In this document: positions 42,245-51,041 of the stretch, in pieces | How the letters are laid out: the number at the start of each line of letters is the position of its first letter | Position numbering within the stretch: position 1 is the first letter of the stretch | NCBI RefSeq assembly: GCF_023008405.1 | Contig: NZ_CP095376.1 | Location: 248,001 to 312,000 of the forward strand | Reading direction: 5' to 3' | Source of the DNA: Amycolatopsis sp. FBCC-B4732 | GTDB lineage: Bacteria; Actinomycetota; Actinomycetes; Mycobacteriales; Pseudonocardiaceae | Length of the DNA stretch: 64,000 nt | Program-made: the position numbers and the translations under genes | The notes under the pieces: generated by a model | Told to the model about the DNA's origin: nothing | Seen by the model: only the letters and a program-made list of their open reading frames with translations | The model's database searches: none

Positions 42245-43494
42245 TCACGGAGGAGCACGTCGCGACGGCGTCGCGCCCGAGCGACCTGCGCATCACCGAC
42301 CTGCGGGTGGCGAACCTGACCGGCGTGCCGTTCCGCTCGTCGATCATCCGGATCGACACGAACCAGGGCCTCGTCGGCTACGGCGAAGTGCGCGACGGGG
42401 CCAGCGCCACCTACGCGCTCGTGCTCAAGAGCAGGCTCGTCGGCGAGAACCCCTGCAACGTCGACAAGATCTTCCGCAAGATCAAGCAGTTCGGGCACCA
42501 CGGCCGCCAGGGCGGCGGGGTCTCCGGCGTCGAGATGGCGTTGATGGACCTGGCGGGCAAGGCGTACGGAGTGCCGGCGTACGCGCTGCTCGGCGGCCGG
42601 TTCCGGGAGGAGATCCGGTGCTACGCGGACACGCCGTCGCTGCCGGACCCGCACGAGATGGGCGCCCGGCTGCTGGAGCGCAAGCGGCGCGGGTTCACTA
42701 TGCTGAAGATGGACATCGGCGTCGACCTGCTGTGGGAAGTGCCGGGGGCGCTGATCGCGCCGCCGGGCGCCCGCGCGGACGACACGACGATGCACCCGTT
42801 CACCGGCATCCAGGTGACGGCCACGGGTGTCGACCACCTGGCGTCCTATGTGGACACAGTGCGGTCCGTCGTCGGCTACGACGTCGCGCTCGCCGCCGAC
42901 CACTTCGGCCACATCGCCCTCGACTCGTGCATCCGGATCGGCCGCGCGCTGGAGCCGTTCACGCTGGCGTGGATCGAAGACCTGATCCCGTGGCAGCTGA
43001 CCGACCAGTGGCGCCGGCTCACCGAGGCCGTCGCCGTCCCGACGTGCACGGGGGAGGACATCTACCTCTTGGAGGGCTTCCGGCCGTTGCTGGACGCGGG
43101 CGCCATCCGCGTCGTGCACCCCGATCCGGCGACGTCGGGCGGGATCGCGGAGACCAAGCGGCTCGGGGACTACGCGCAGGAGCGCGGGATCGCGATGGCG
43201 CTGCACCTGGCGGCGTCACCGATCGCGACGATGGCGTGCGTGCACCTGGCGGCCGCCACGGAGAACTTCCTCGTGCTCGAACACCACGCGGCCGACGTGG
43301 AGTTCTGGAGCGACCTCGTCACCGGCCCGCTGATCCGGGACGGCCACATCACGGTGCCGGACACACCGGGACTGGGCTTCGGCGACCTCGACGAGGAACT
43401 GGTGCGCCACCACCTCGACCCGCGCGACCCGGTGTTCTTCGCCGAAACGACGCACTGGGACGCGGAGTCGAGCCACGACCGCCTGTGGAGCTAG
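42241..43494 (+). CDS. Enolase-superfamily (mandelate racemase-like) enzyme
   Basis: A 417-aa protein starting at the GTG coupled to the permease stop. Barrel residues: Lys in MLKMDIGVDLL, metal site AADHFGHIALDS (Asp, His), WIEDLIPW (Glu-Asp), CTGEDIYLLEGF (Glu) and LHLAASPIATM (catalytic His). An insert after the second strand (PGARADDTTMHPFTGIQVTA) distinguishes it from the dehydratase at 35563-36726, so the two are different subgroups, not duplicates. Likely a dehydratase or racemase acting on the imported acid. It overlaps the convergent RraA-like gene by 4 nt. Confidence 0.8.
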   Translation: MITEEHVATASRPSDLRITDLRVANLTGVPFRSSIIRIDTNQGLVGYGEVRDGASATYALVLKSRLVGENPCNVDKIFRKIKQFGHHGRQGGGVSGVEMALMDLAGKAYGVPAYALLGGRFREEIRCYADTPSLPDPHEMGARLLERKRRGFTMLKMDIGVDLLWEVPGALIAPPGARADDTTMHPFTGIQVTATGVDHLASYVDTVRSVVGYDVALAADHFGHIALDSCIRIGRALEPFTLAWIEDLIPWQLTDQWRRLTEAVAVPTCTGEDIYLLEGFRPLLDAGAIRVVHPDPATSGGIAETKRLGDYAQERGIAMALHLAASPIATMACVHLAAATENFLVLEHHAADVEFWSDLVTGPLIRDGHITVPDTPGLGFGDLDEELVRHHLDPRDPVFFAETTHWDAESSHDRLWS

Positions 43495-44231
43495 GCGCGG
43501 CCCTGTTCGGCGCGCCACCGTTCGTACTCGGGCCGGGCCTCGTCCGACAGCGGGTAGTACCGCCGCAGGTCGCCGCCCTCGGCCAGCCGGATCCGGGAGA
43601 ACTCCTCCCATTCCGCGTGCTCCTCGGCGTGCGCCACCAGAGCCGGGGCCAGCTTCACCGGCACCACGACGGCCCCGTCGTCGTCGGCGACCACGATGTC
43701 CCCCGGTTCGACGAGCGTGCCCCCGCAGGCGACCGGCACGTTGACGGCGACCGGCACGATGCCGGTCTGGGTGTGGAAGTTCGGGGTGGCGCCCCGGATC
43801 CACAGCCCGAGACCGAGCTGCTTGGCCTCACCGGTGTCGCGCAGGCACCCGTCGACGACCACGCCGGCACCGCCGCGGCCCTTGAAGTAGGTCAGCATCA
43901 TCTCGCCGAACACTCCGCTGCCCATGTCCCCGCGCGCGTCGACGACGATCATGTCGCCGGGCTGGGCGTGGTACATGACGTGCCGGTGCAGCTGCTTCTC
44001 CGGCTCTTCGTATTCCTCGACGGGGTAAAGGTCTTCCCGCTTCGGCAAGAACTGCAGCGTGAGCGCCGGCCCGGCGACGCGCACACCGGGCGTCACCGAA
44101 ACGGGCCCGCTGATGAACGCGCTGCGAATCCCCATCCGGCTGAGCTCACCACTGGCGGTCGCGCTGCCGATCTTCGCGAGCGCCGCACTGAGCTCGGCGG
44201 GCGGGCGGACGATGTCGTGCGTCTCGACCAC
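43491..44231 (-). CDS. RraA-like (HMG/CHA aldolase-family) protein
   Basis: A 246-aa protein of the RraA/4-hydroxy-4-methyl-2-oxoglutarate aldolase family. GDMIVVDARGD, the signature VVVDGCLRDTGE (Arg and Asp for Mg-pyruvate binding) and PGDIVVADDDGAVVVP are present, so it is probably an active class II pyruvate aldolase or oxaloacetate decarboxylase rather than the RNase regulator. It could cleave a 2-keto-3-deoxy acid or later intermediate of the pathway. GTG 44231 follows GAGGGAG. Convergent with, not in, the transport operon. Confidence 0.8.
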   Translation of the reverse strand: MVETHDIVRPPAELSAALAKIGSATASGELSRMGIRSAFISGPVSVTPGVRVAGPALTLQFLPKREDLYPVEEYEEPEKQLHRHVMYHAQPGDMIVVDARGDMGSGVFGEMMLTYFKGRGGAGVVVDGCLRDTGEAKQLGLGLWIRGATPNFHTQTGIVPVAVNVPVACGGTLVEPGDIVVADDDGAVVVPVKLAPALVAHAEEHAEWEEFSRIRLAEGGDLRRYYPLSDEARPEYERWRAEQGRA

Positions 44232-45124
44232 TTCGGTGGCTCCCTCGGATCCGCGCTGACTTCCGGTTCCAGCCTAGCCCGGCTTTGGCGTATCCGGCCC
44301 GTTTCGTTCGTGGGTGGTGTATTCGAGTTCGTCGAGCCGACCGCCACCGTCACGTTGTCCGAGTGCCCAAAGGAGGCTCGCGGGTCGCGCGACACCCCTG
44401 GGACTGGCCCACTGGAGGTGGTCCACGCGGTGTTCTACATCTTCGCCGACAGCGGGTGGCGCGCCGCCTCCCGTGGGTGGAGGGGAAGCTCACTCCCGAA
44501 GAGGAGATCGCCGAGCGAGAGCGAGGCGGCGTCGCAAAGCTGCGGCGGCGGATCGTTCAACGCACCGACCGAAGGCTGCGCTTCATGCCGACTCGGTGGC
44601 CTCACTGTGCTCGAGGAGCCGGTCGCCTGCCTTTGAACGCGGCGACGTAGCTGCGGGAGCACCGCGGGGACGGTCACAACGCCGCCTTGCTTGCTAACGG
44701 GTCGGTGGCACCGAGGCCCGCGGCCTGCTAGCCCTGTTCCTCTGCATGAGGACGTAGGAGTTTGGCTGGGTCTACCACCTGTCGAAGGCACAGCTGTCGA
44801 GTGTCATCGACGGGTTATGCCACTGTGGTCCGGTGGACACCGTCGGCAGTTTCACCGACGCCGACCGGGTAGCCAAGGAGAGAGAGTCGAGACTCTCACC
44901 GATGAGCCGGCGGTGCATCCGTACGAGGTGCTCACCGTGGAGGAGCTCGACGCGCTGATCGCCGCTGCGGCCCAGGAATCCGACACTGACCGAGCGCGCG
45001 AACGCGTGCTCGGTCCGGATCATTTCCACGGCCGGACAATTTGAAGCGCGAACATCCGCTTATCGGGATGATGAGTACGTGTCATGAACGACCGACCAGC
45101 GACAGTAGCGACCGGCTGAGCTGC
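44232..45124. other. Gene-poor stretch with short unassigned frames
   Basis: Nothing recognisable in 890 nt. Two short helical-looking stretches occur on the plus strand: one near 44473-44600 (LPWVEGKLTPEEEIAERERG) and one near 44887-45044 (VHPYEVLTVEELDALIAAAA). Both lack a start codon with a ribosome site. In-frame stops and lower GC than the flanks suggest decayed or foreign sequence. Confidence 0.4.
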
Positions 45125-47737
45125 TTAAGAGGTTACTCGCTCGGACGATTGGCTCCGCCAGTGGGCAAGGTTGTTGCGAATGGTCAAGATGTTGGGGTGG
45201 TCCGGGCCTAGTACTCGCAAGACGTCGGGCAGCAGCTGCTCGAACGCGGCGACAGCGCCAGCCGGGTCCTCTGCCTTTCCCCGCCAGAGGGCTAGGTTGC
45301 TGCGAGCGGTCAAGGTGTCAGGATGGTCCGCCCCCAACACCCGAAAGCAGTCGGTAAGCAGTTGCTCGTACGCCGCTACGGCGCCAGCCGGATCCCCTGC
45401 TTTTCCCCGCCAGAAGGCGAGGTTGTTGCGGGTGGTCAGGGTGTCGGGATGATCCGGACCCAATATCCGAACGCGGTCGGTCAGGACCTCCTCGGCCGCG
45501 GTCGCGGCACCAGCCAGGTCGCCCACTTCTCCTTGCCAACGAGCGAGGTTGTGACGGGCGGTCAGGGTGTCGGGATGGTCTGGGCCCAGTATCCGCACAC
45601 TGTCGATGACCACATTTTCGAATGCAGCCACGGCGCCGGCCGAATCACCGGCCTCGCCCCGCCAGTGCGCAAGGTTGCTGCGGGTGGTCAGGGTGACGGG
45701 ATGGTCTGGGCCCAGTATCCGCACACTGTCGATGACCACATTTTCGAATGCAGCCACGGCGCCGGCCGAATCACCGGCCTCGCCTCGCCAAAGAGCAAGG
45801 TTGCTGCGGTTGGCCAAGGTGTCGGGATGGTCCGGTCCCCACACCCGAAGTGCGTCAGTTAGCAATTCCTCGGATGCAGATGCTGCACCGGTCGGATCAC
45901 CCGCCTCGCCCCGCCAATAGGCGAGGTTGCCGCGGGTGGTCAATGAGTCAGGGTGGTCCGGGCCCAGTACCCGCGCACTGTCATTGAATAATTCCTCGAA
46001 TGCAGCAACCGCGCCCGTCGGATCACCCGCCTCGCCCCGCCAACGGGCGAGGTGGCTGCGGGTGGTCAATGTGTCAGGGTGATCCGGGCCCAAATGCCGT
46101 CTGGCACTAGCGAGGAGCCGGTGAAAGTAGGTATGCGCCTCTGTGATCAGCCCTCGGTCGCCGAGACTGATTCCCGCGCGGAAGAGCAAAGCATGCGCCC
46201 TGGGTTTCCATAGGTGTTCACCAGCTGTCTCGGCCAGTGCGTCGGTGTTAGCGCGCAGCACTTGCCCCAGCACAGTGTCGCGTTCAGGGGCTGGCCAGAT
46301 GTGCAGCAGAGCGTCTGCCGCCACTCTCAACACTGCTGCCCGTTGTGGGGCTGTCAGGGCGTCGCGGGTGGCCCGCTGCACCAAGGTGTGCACCCGCACG
46401 GCCCGGGTATCCGAGTTCGGGTCGAGGGTGATCAGGTTCAGTCGGTGCAGGCACATCAGCCCGTCTCGAGCCTGCCCAGCGTCGATGTCTCGTCGAGTGT
46501 GATGTGCGAGCAGGCTAGTGACTGCCGGGGCCTCGAACACCGCGGCGGGAATGCCGTTAGGGTCCAGCACGCTAGCCACGTCCAGCAATAGTCTTGCGAC
46601 TCCTGTCGGTTGCAATTGGTCGGCCTGCTCCACCGACAACAACCATGTCGTGGCCACCGTCGCGCGGTGTTCGTCGGGCAGCCCGTCCGGCTCGGGCAGC
46701 AGGGACGCGAGGTTGCGCCGTTGGCTGGTCCACCGCGCCCGATAGTCCGCGCAGGACAAGCCCCGGTCCATCATGTACCCGGCGGCCTGCGCCAACGCCA
46801 ACGGCAAACATCCCAGCTCGACCGCCAATTCGGCCGCACCCTCCACCAAGTGCGGCTGGCCGACCAGAGCGGCCCGAAGGTACGCCTCCGCCTCTTCCGG
46901 AGTGAACACGTCAACCTCGACCAAGCGTCGACCGTACCCGCGTAGAGCTGCGTCCCGGCGGCGCGTGGTCACTATCGTCTGCCCGGTCGGAGTGATCGGT
47001 GGCCACAGTCCGCGTAGATCTGCGGGTGTCTGCACATCGTCGAGCACTACCAGCCACCGCGCGGGGCTGGTTGTAAGCCACTCCAACAGACGCTGCGCAC
47101 CGTGTTCGGAATCGGTGTCTTCAACGCCGGTCAGGTCGACGGCAAGGCGGGCGAAGCTGGACACGATCGCCTCTCGTGACCCCGCGGTCACCCAGACCCA
47201 GAGATCTACCTCGCCGGCGGTCCAGAGCTGCTGGGTGTAGTCCAGTGCGACCTGCGTCTTGCCGACGCCGCCCAGTCCGGACAGCACGTCGATCTTGCCG
47301 GACACGTTCGAGCTTAGTGGGGTGGTCTCGCCTAGCCCCATTGCGCTGATCACCAGCGAAGGCCCTGTGCGGCGTTGATAAGAAGCCGCCCTGACAGGAA
47401 GCACACCCGCGCGGTGAGGCAGGGTGACTATCGGACGCGCCTCGCGATGGTCCTGAAGCAACGCATTCGTGCTGGCGCCAGAGTGACCGGATGCTTCCAT
47501 CGTCTCGCCGAGCAGGACGCCCGGAGAAACCTCGAACGCCCGCGCCAGGACTGCCAACTCGCCTGCGTGCACCGATCGTCTGACCCCAGATTCGATCTTC
47601 GCGATCGTGCTCCGAGTAAGGGCTGGCTCGCCGAGCTTCGCGCACTGGTCGGCGAGACGCTGCGCCGACCACCCCCGCTCCTTGCGGAGGCGCCGTATCT
47701 TCGCGGCAAGGGTGGGCGTGTCTGCCCCGGACGCCAT
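45125..47737 (-). CDS. HTH-NB-ARC-TPR signalling ATPase (STAND)
   Basis: An 870-aa protein. Residues 10-75 are an XRE helix-turn-helix (IRRLRKERGWSAQRLADQC; RSTIAKIESGVRRSV). Residues about 145-420 are an NB-ARC/STAND ATPase: Walker A LSGLGGVGKTQ (Lys160), Walker B WLVVLDDV near 232, sensor TIVTTRRRD, and GCLPLALAQAAGY as the GLPL-type motif. Residues about 549-870 are eight 42-aa kinesin-light-chain-type TPRs, each opening GPDHP. Such proteins bind a trigger with the repeats, oligomerise on ATP and act through the effector, here DNA binding. ATG 47737 lies opposite a small membrane protein gene across an inverted repeat. Confidence 0.87.
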   Translation of the reverse strand: MASGADTPTLAAKIRRLRKERGWSAQRLADQCAKLGEPALTRSTIAKIESGVRRSVHAGELAVLARAFEVSPGVLLGETMEASGHSGASTNALLQDHREARPIVTLPHRAGVLPVRAASYQRRTGPSLVISAMGLGETTPLSSNVSGKIDVLSGLGGVGKTQVALDYTQQLWTAGEVDLWVWVTAGSREAIVSSFARLAVDLTGVEDTDSEHGAQRLLEWLTTSPARWLVVLDDVQTPADLRGLWPPITPTGQTIVTTRRRDAALRGYGRRLVEVDVFTPEEAEAYLRAALVGQPHLVEGAAELAVELGCLPLALAQAAGYMMDRGLSCADYRARWTSQRRNLASLLPEPDGLPDEHRATVATTWLLSVEQADQLQPTGVARLLLDVASVLDPNGIPAAVFEAPAVTSLLAHHTRRDIDAGQARDGLMCLHRLNLITLDPNSDTRAVRVHTLVQRATRDALTAPQRAAVLRVAADALLHIWPAPERDTVLGQVLRANTDALAETAGEHLWKPRAHALLFRAGISLGDRGLITEAHTYFHRLLASARRHLGPDHPDTLTTRSHLARWRGEAGDPTGAVAAFEELFNDSARVLGPDHPDSLTTRGNLAYWRGEAGDPTGAASASEELLTDALRVWGPDHPDTLANRSNLALWRGEAGDSAGAVAAFENVVIDSVRILGPDHPVTLTTRSNLAHWRGEAGDSAGAVAAFENVVIDSVRILGPDHPDTLTARHNLARWQGEVGDLAGAATAAEEVLTDRVRILGPDHPDTLTTRNNLAFWRGKAGDPAGAVAAYEQLLTDCFRVLGADHPDTLTARSNLALWRGKAEDPAGAVAAFEQLLPDVLRVLGPDHPNILTIRNNLAHWRSQSSERVTS
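45128..46093. repeat. 126-bp tandem repeats coding the TPR units
   Basis: Seven full 126-bp units and one partial, coding the TPR array of the STAND protein. Two neighbouring units are identical over 88 nt (45571-45658 and 45697-45784), far above the similarity of the others, which indicates recent unequal crossing-over or gene conversion inside the array. Confidence 0.85.
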
Positions 47738-47789
47738 ACCAGCCCTCCTGGATCTTGAGTTGCTCTTACTCTACGTCAGCCTTGTGGGT

Positions 47790-47806
47790 TGCTCCAACAT
47801 GGAGCA
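47790..47806. promoter_or_regulatory. Inverted repeat TGCTCC-N5-GGAGCA between divergent genes
   Basis: A perfect 6-bp inverted repeat with a 5-nt centre, 53 nt upstream of the STAND gene. Related TGCTCT/AGAGCA boxes flank it on both sides. It is a candidate binding site for the HTH domain of the STAND protein controlling both directions. Confidence 0.4.
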
Positions 47807-47930
47807 TACTTTGTGCCGAAGTAGAGCACTTTGCGGGTTGCGGCGTGTGGCGCACGCTCTTGGTCTCGGCCATTTAGGCTGGCAGGCGTTGTGCGACGTC
47901 AACCTTCGGCATTCTCGTTGGAGGTTTGAC

Positions 47931-48143
47931 ATGCGCCCCCAGAAGCCCGACGAGCGAGCGACCGGTGGCGTCGAGATAGCGGTCGTCCTGCTGACCGCGT
48001 TTGTGCTCGGTGTCGGCGCAGGCGTGTTGTGTTGGATTGGTGGAGCACCAGTGGCCATGTCCATTCTTACGGGCGCCGGCGCATTTGGCGGGATAACCCT
48101 GTTTATCCTCGCCGTCCTTCGCGCCTGGCGTAGTGGATCATAG
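47931..48143 (+). CDS. Small two-helix membrane protein, 70 aa
   Basis: ATG 47931 follows TTGGAGG by 6 nt. The product has a charged N-terminus (RPQKPDERATGG), two transmembrane segments (VEIAVVLLTAFVLGVGAGVL; ILTGAGAFGGITLFILAVL) and a short basic tail (RAWRSGS). Not recognised. It is the only gene divergent from the HTH-STAND-TPR gene and shares its regulatory gap, so it may be its target or its membrane effector. Nothing is seen in the 190 nt downstream. Confidence 0.62.
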   Translation: MRPQKPDERATGGVEIAVVLLTAFVLGVGAGVLCWIGGAPVAMSILTGAGAFGGITLFILAVLRAWRSGS

Positions 48144-48333
48144 ACGAGCAAGTCGAACTTGATCAGCGCTCTCAGGCGGTCAGTGATCGCATGATGGGCT
48201 AGCCGTGGCTTCGATTCTCGGTTGTATGCCAAATCGAACGAGGACCATCCTCAATTCGGCACGCGCGCACGATCGCCAGGGCAGGCCACTCGCCGTCGGG
48301 TTGAACCGGAACACGCGGGCGTAGGCTTTCGGG

Positions 48334-48702
48334 GTGCGGATCGGTGAACTGTCCCAGCGCACGGGCGTCAGCCCGCGCTCACTGCGGTACTACGAAGACC
48401 AAGGCCTGCTGACCAGCGCACGTTCCGAGGCGGGACAGCGCCACTACGCCGACAACGCGGTCCAGCGCGTCACGCTCATCCGCCAGCTGTTCGACGCGGG
48501 CATGTCCAGCCGCGTCATCGCCACCGTGCTGCCCTGCGTGGACGTCCCCGACGATCTGGACATCGCCGAGGAGACGTTCGCGGCGATGATCCGCGAGCGC
48601 GACCGGATCGACGCTGACATCGCGCACCTGGTCGAGACCCGGCAAGCGCTCGACGTGCTGATCAAGGCCAACAGCCGGCACCGGGCACAACTGGCGCTGT
48701 GA
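48334..48702 (+). CDS. MerR-family transcription regulator
   Basis: A 122-aa MerR protein: winged helix RIGELSQRTGVSPRSLRYYEDQGLL, then QRVTLIRQLFDAGMSSRVIATVLPCV and a C-terminal dimerisation helix (MIRERDRIDADIAHLVETRQ). No cysteine cluster for metal or redox sensing apart from one Cys, so an organic effector is likely. GTG 48334 is used. It lies 98 nt before an oxidoreductase gene whose promoter has the long spacer expected for a MerR target. Confidence 0.88.
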   Translation: MRIGELSQRTGVSPRSLRYYEDQGLLTSARSEAGQRHYADNAVQRVTLIRQLFDAGMSSRVIATVLPCVDVPDDLDIAEETFAAMIRERDRIDADIAHLVETRQALDVLIKANSRHRAQLAL

Positions 48703-48718
48703 CCCGCGCCTCAGCCGG

Positions 48719-48750
48719 TTGCCCCTTACACCGGTGTCAGCGGTGAGGAT
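48719..48750 (+). promoter_or_regulatory. Long-spacer promoter with MerR palindrome
   Basis: TTGCCC (48719-48724) and GAGGAT (48745-48750) are separated by 20 nt, longer than the 17-nt optimum. The spacer contains the 16-bp near-palindrome CTTACACCGGTGTCAG (48725-48740). This is the geometry MerR proteins correct by DNA distortion, so the neighbouring regulator is predicted to activate the oxidoreductase gene from here. Confidence 0.6.
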
Positions 48751-48800
48751 GGCGACAGCGCCCGGAAACACCGGGCCGGTCGGGCGAGAGGTGGCAGAAA

Positions 48801-49724
48801 ATGGGGCAGGCGTGGGGTTTCGGCAGCTACGGCGGGCCCGAGGTGCAGGAGTTCTTCGACCGGCCGGATCCCGCCCCCGGCCGCGGTGAGGTGCTGATCC
48901 GGGTCGACGTCGCCGGCGTGAACCCCCTGGACCACCTCCTGCGCTCGGGCCTGGTCCCCGGGCTCGACGGCGGGCGTCCGTTCCCCCGCGTGCTGGGTAT
49001 GGAGGCGGCGGGAACCGTCCTCGCGCTGGGTGAGGACGTCGACGGGCTCGAGGTGGGTGACGCGGTCTTCGGCTTCGCGCTCACCGGCGGCGGCACCTAC
49101 GCCGAGACGACGGTGCTGTCCGCGCCCAACACCGCGCGCATCCCGGCGGGGCTGTCCGCGACCGTGGCCGCGACGCTGCCGGTGGCCGGGACGACCGCGG
49201 TGGACGCGCTCGACCAGCTCGGCCTCCCGGCCGGCGCCACCATCCTCGTCAACGGCGTCGGGGGCGGGGTCGGCCTCGCCGTCGCCCGGCTGGCGGTCGC
49301 GCGTGAGCTGCGGGTGATCGGCACCGGGAGCACCGCCAAGCGCGAGCACGCCGAGGCCGTCGGCGTGCGGTTCGTCGACTACACCGCCGGGGACGTCGTC
49401 GCCGCGGCCCGCGAGCTGGTTCCGGACGGCTTCGACGGGATCGTCGACCTGGCCGGAGGCACCTCGCTGCGGACGGTCGCCCCGCTGGCCCGGGAGCCTC
49501 GCACCGTCATCTCGGTGGGCGATATGTCCGTGTCGGAGCTGGGCGGGCGTTTCGTCGAGCGTCGCCTCGACCGGGAAAGCCTGGAGCGGTCCGCCCGGCT
49601 GGCCCTGGATGGGGTCCTCGCACCCGTGATCACCGCGGTCCACCCGTTTTCCGACACCCCGGCCGCGCTCGCGACCGTCGAAAACGGTCACGCCGCGGGG
49701 AAGGTCGTCATCAAGGTGGCCTGA
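48801..49724 (+). CDS. NADP-dependent quinone oxidoreductase-like MDR protein
   Basis: A 307-aa medium-chain dehydrogenase/reductase without zinc ligands: GRGEVLIRVDVAGVNPLDHL, RVLGMEAAGTVLALGEDVDG, NADP-binding ILVNGVGGGVGLAVARLAV, and a C-terminal HPFSDTPAALATVENGHAAGKVVIKV. Acts on quinones or enones in the cytosol and is commonly paired with MerR or TetR regulators in actinomycetes. No strong ribosome site precedes ATG 48801. Confidence 0.87.
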   Translation: MGQAWGFGSYGGPEVQEFFDRPDPAPGRGEVLIRVDVAGVNPLDHLLRSGLVPGLDGGRPFPRVLGMEAAGTVLALGEDVDGLEVGDAVFGFALTGGGTYAETTVLSAPNTARIPAGLSATVAATLPVAGTTAVDALDQLGLPAGATILVNGVGGGVGLAVARLAVARELRVIGTGSTAKREHAEAVGVRFVDYTAGDVVAAARELVPDGFDGIVDLAGGTSLRTVAPLAREPRTVISVGDMSVSELGGRFVERRLDRESLERSARLALDGVLAPVITAVHPFSDTPAALATVENGHAAGKVVIKVA

Positions 49725-49766
49725 GGCGGGCCGCCTCCCGCGTTCCGGGGAGACGGCCCGTCGAAA

Positions 49767-50882
49767 TCACCCGCGAGCGGCGGCCGGCGGCATCAGCTTC
49801 GGGTATTCCTTCTGGAACTTCTCGATCATCGTGGCGGTCGGGACGACCCGGTTCGGGTTGCCCTGGCTCGTCGCCTGCTTCTCGCCCCACGCGCCGGCGG
49901 CCTTGCGCTGGTCGGGGGTGCCGTGGCTGTGGAAGCAGTCCCCGATGGAGGCGTCCAGGTAGGTGACCTCCTGCTGGGTGCGGGCGTCCCACGCGAAGCC
50001 CTTGGCGTGCGCGACGAAGTAGCCGCCGTAGGCGTCGGGGCCCATCTCGGAGGACTCGTTGCGCGGGTGGTTGTCGTGGGCGAAGTCGACCTGGTGGCCG
50101 TACTCGTGGCCGACCACGGACTCGACCGAGACGTCGTCGAATCCCAGGAAGTCGACGGTGTCGAGCAGGCCGTCACCGAGCGCCACGCGCTTGCCGCCGA
50201 GGCTGTCGGCCGGGGCCGAGAACGCGTTGAGGGTGATCAGCGGGTTGCGCCCGCCCTGCATCGCGGGCACTTCATAGAGCACCTTGGTGGCGAGCGCGGC
50301 GGCGGCCTTCACCTTCGCCGGCGCGAGACCGAGGCTGAAGGTCTGCGCCATCTTCGTCTGGCTGCCGAGATCGGTGCCCTTCCAGGCGACGAGCTGGATG
50401 TTCCAGCTCTCGATGTCCCAGAAGCCGCGCAGCTTGTCGATCGTGGCGGTGGCGCGCGGGGTGTACTGACCGTCGGTGCCGAAGACCTGCGGGGTCTTGT
50501 CGGAGGCGACGCCCTGGACGTAGAGCTGGCTGAGCCCCGACAGCGCGTCGAGTGCCTGGCTCTCGAGCGGGGTGAGCTGCGAGGCGAGCTTGTTCGCGTA
50601 GGTCAGCAGCGAACCCTCGGTGCAGCCCGGGATCGGGCCCTGCGCGGCCTGGCGCTGGGGACCGACGTGCGGGATGGGCGACTCGATGAGCCGGTCGACG
50701 CCGCTCAGCGCGCTCGCGGGCAGGCCGTTGTAGAGGTCGACGACGTCCTGGTACAGCTGCGCGACGTCCTGCTCGACGGTGGCCGGCGCGGCCGCGGCGG
50801 GAACGGCCGTGGCGAGCGCCAAAGCCGCCGCGGTGCCCGCTGCCGCCAACGTCCGGCTGAAGAATCTGGTCCGGTTCGGCAA
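49767..50882 (-). CDS. Secreted zinc metalloprotease-like protein with HEYGH motif
   Basis: A 371-aa precursor with signal peptide (residues 1-31, TLAAAGTAAALALATAVPAAAA). The mature part is mostly helical; near residue 290 VVGHEYGHQVDF supplies the zinc-binding HExxH, followed by NESSEMGPDAYGGYFVAHAKG, where Glu may be the third ligand. A possible disulfide pair is C...C in IPGCTEG/GDCFHSH. The TTG at 50882 is chosen because GAGGGGAACC precedes it; an upstream in-frame GTG lacks one. Family not identified more closely. Not in an operon. Confidence 0.72.
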   Translation of the reverse strand: MPNRTRFFSRTLAAAGTAAALALATAVPAAAAPATVEQDVAQLYQDVVDLYNGLPASALSGVDRLIESPIPHVGPQRQAAQGPIPGCTEGSLLTYANKLASQLTPLESQALDALSGLSQLYVQGVASDKTPQVFGTDGQYTPRATATIDKLRGFWDIESWNIQLVAWKGTDLGSQTKMAQTFSLGLAPAKVKAAAALATKVLYEVPAMQGGRNPLITLNAFSAPADSLGGKRVALGDGLLDTVDFLGFDDVSVESVVGHEYGHQVDFAHDNHPRNESSEMGPDAYGGYFVAHAKGFAWDARTQQEVTYLDASIGDCFHSHGTPDQRKAAGAWGEKQATSQGNPNRVVPTATMIEKFQKEYPKLMPPAAARG

Positions 50883-51041
50883 GGTGGTTCCCCTCTTCTG
50901 TTCCGGTTCAAGATCACCAAGCACCGCCACAGTAGGGCGGTGGTTGGCGGCGAAACCGGCGCCAGGAAGAGAACCCCGAAATGGCTCACGTCTTTCGGAG
51001 GGTTTTCACCGTGCGGACATCGGCCGAAAGTACTAGGAGTC

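Noticed and set aside
45128..46093. Regular 126-bp repeats considered as a CRISPR array
   Set aside because: The units are coding TPR repeats in a single frame, with no spacers and no cas genes.
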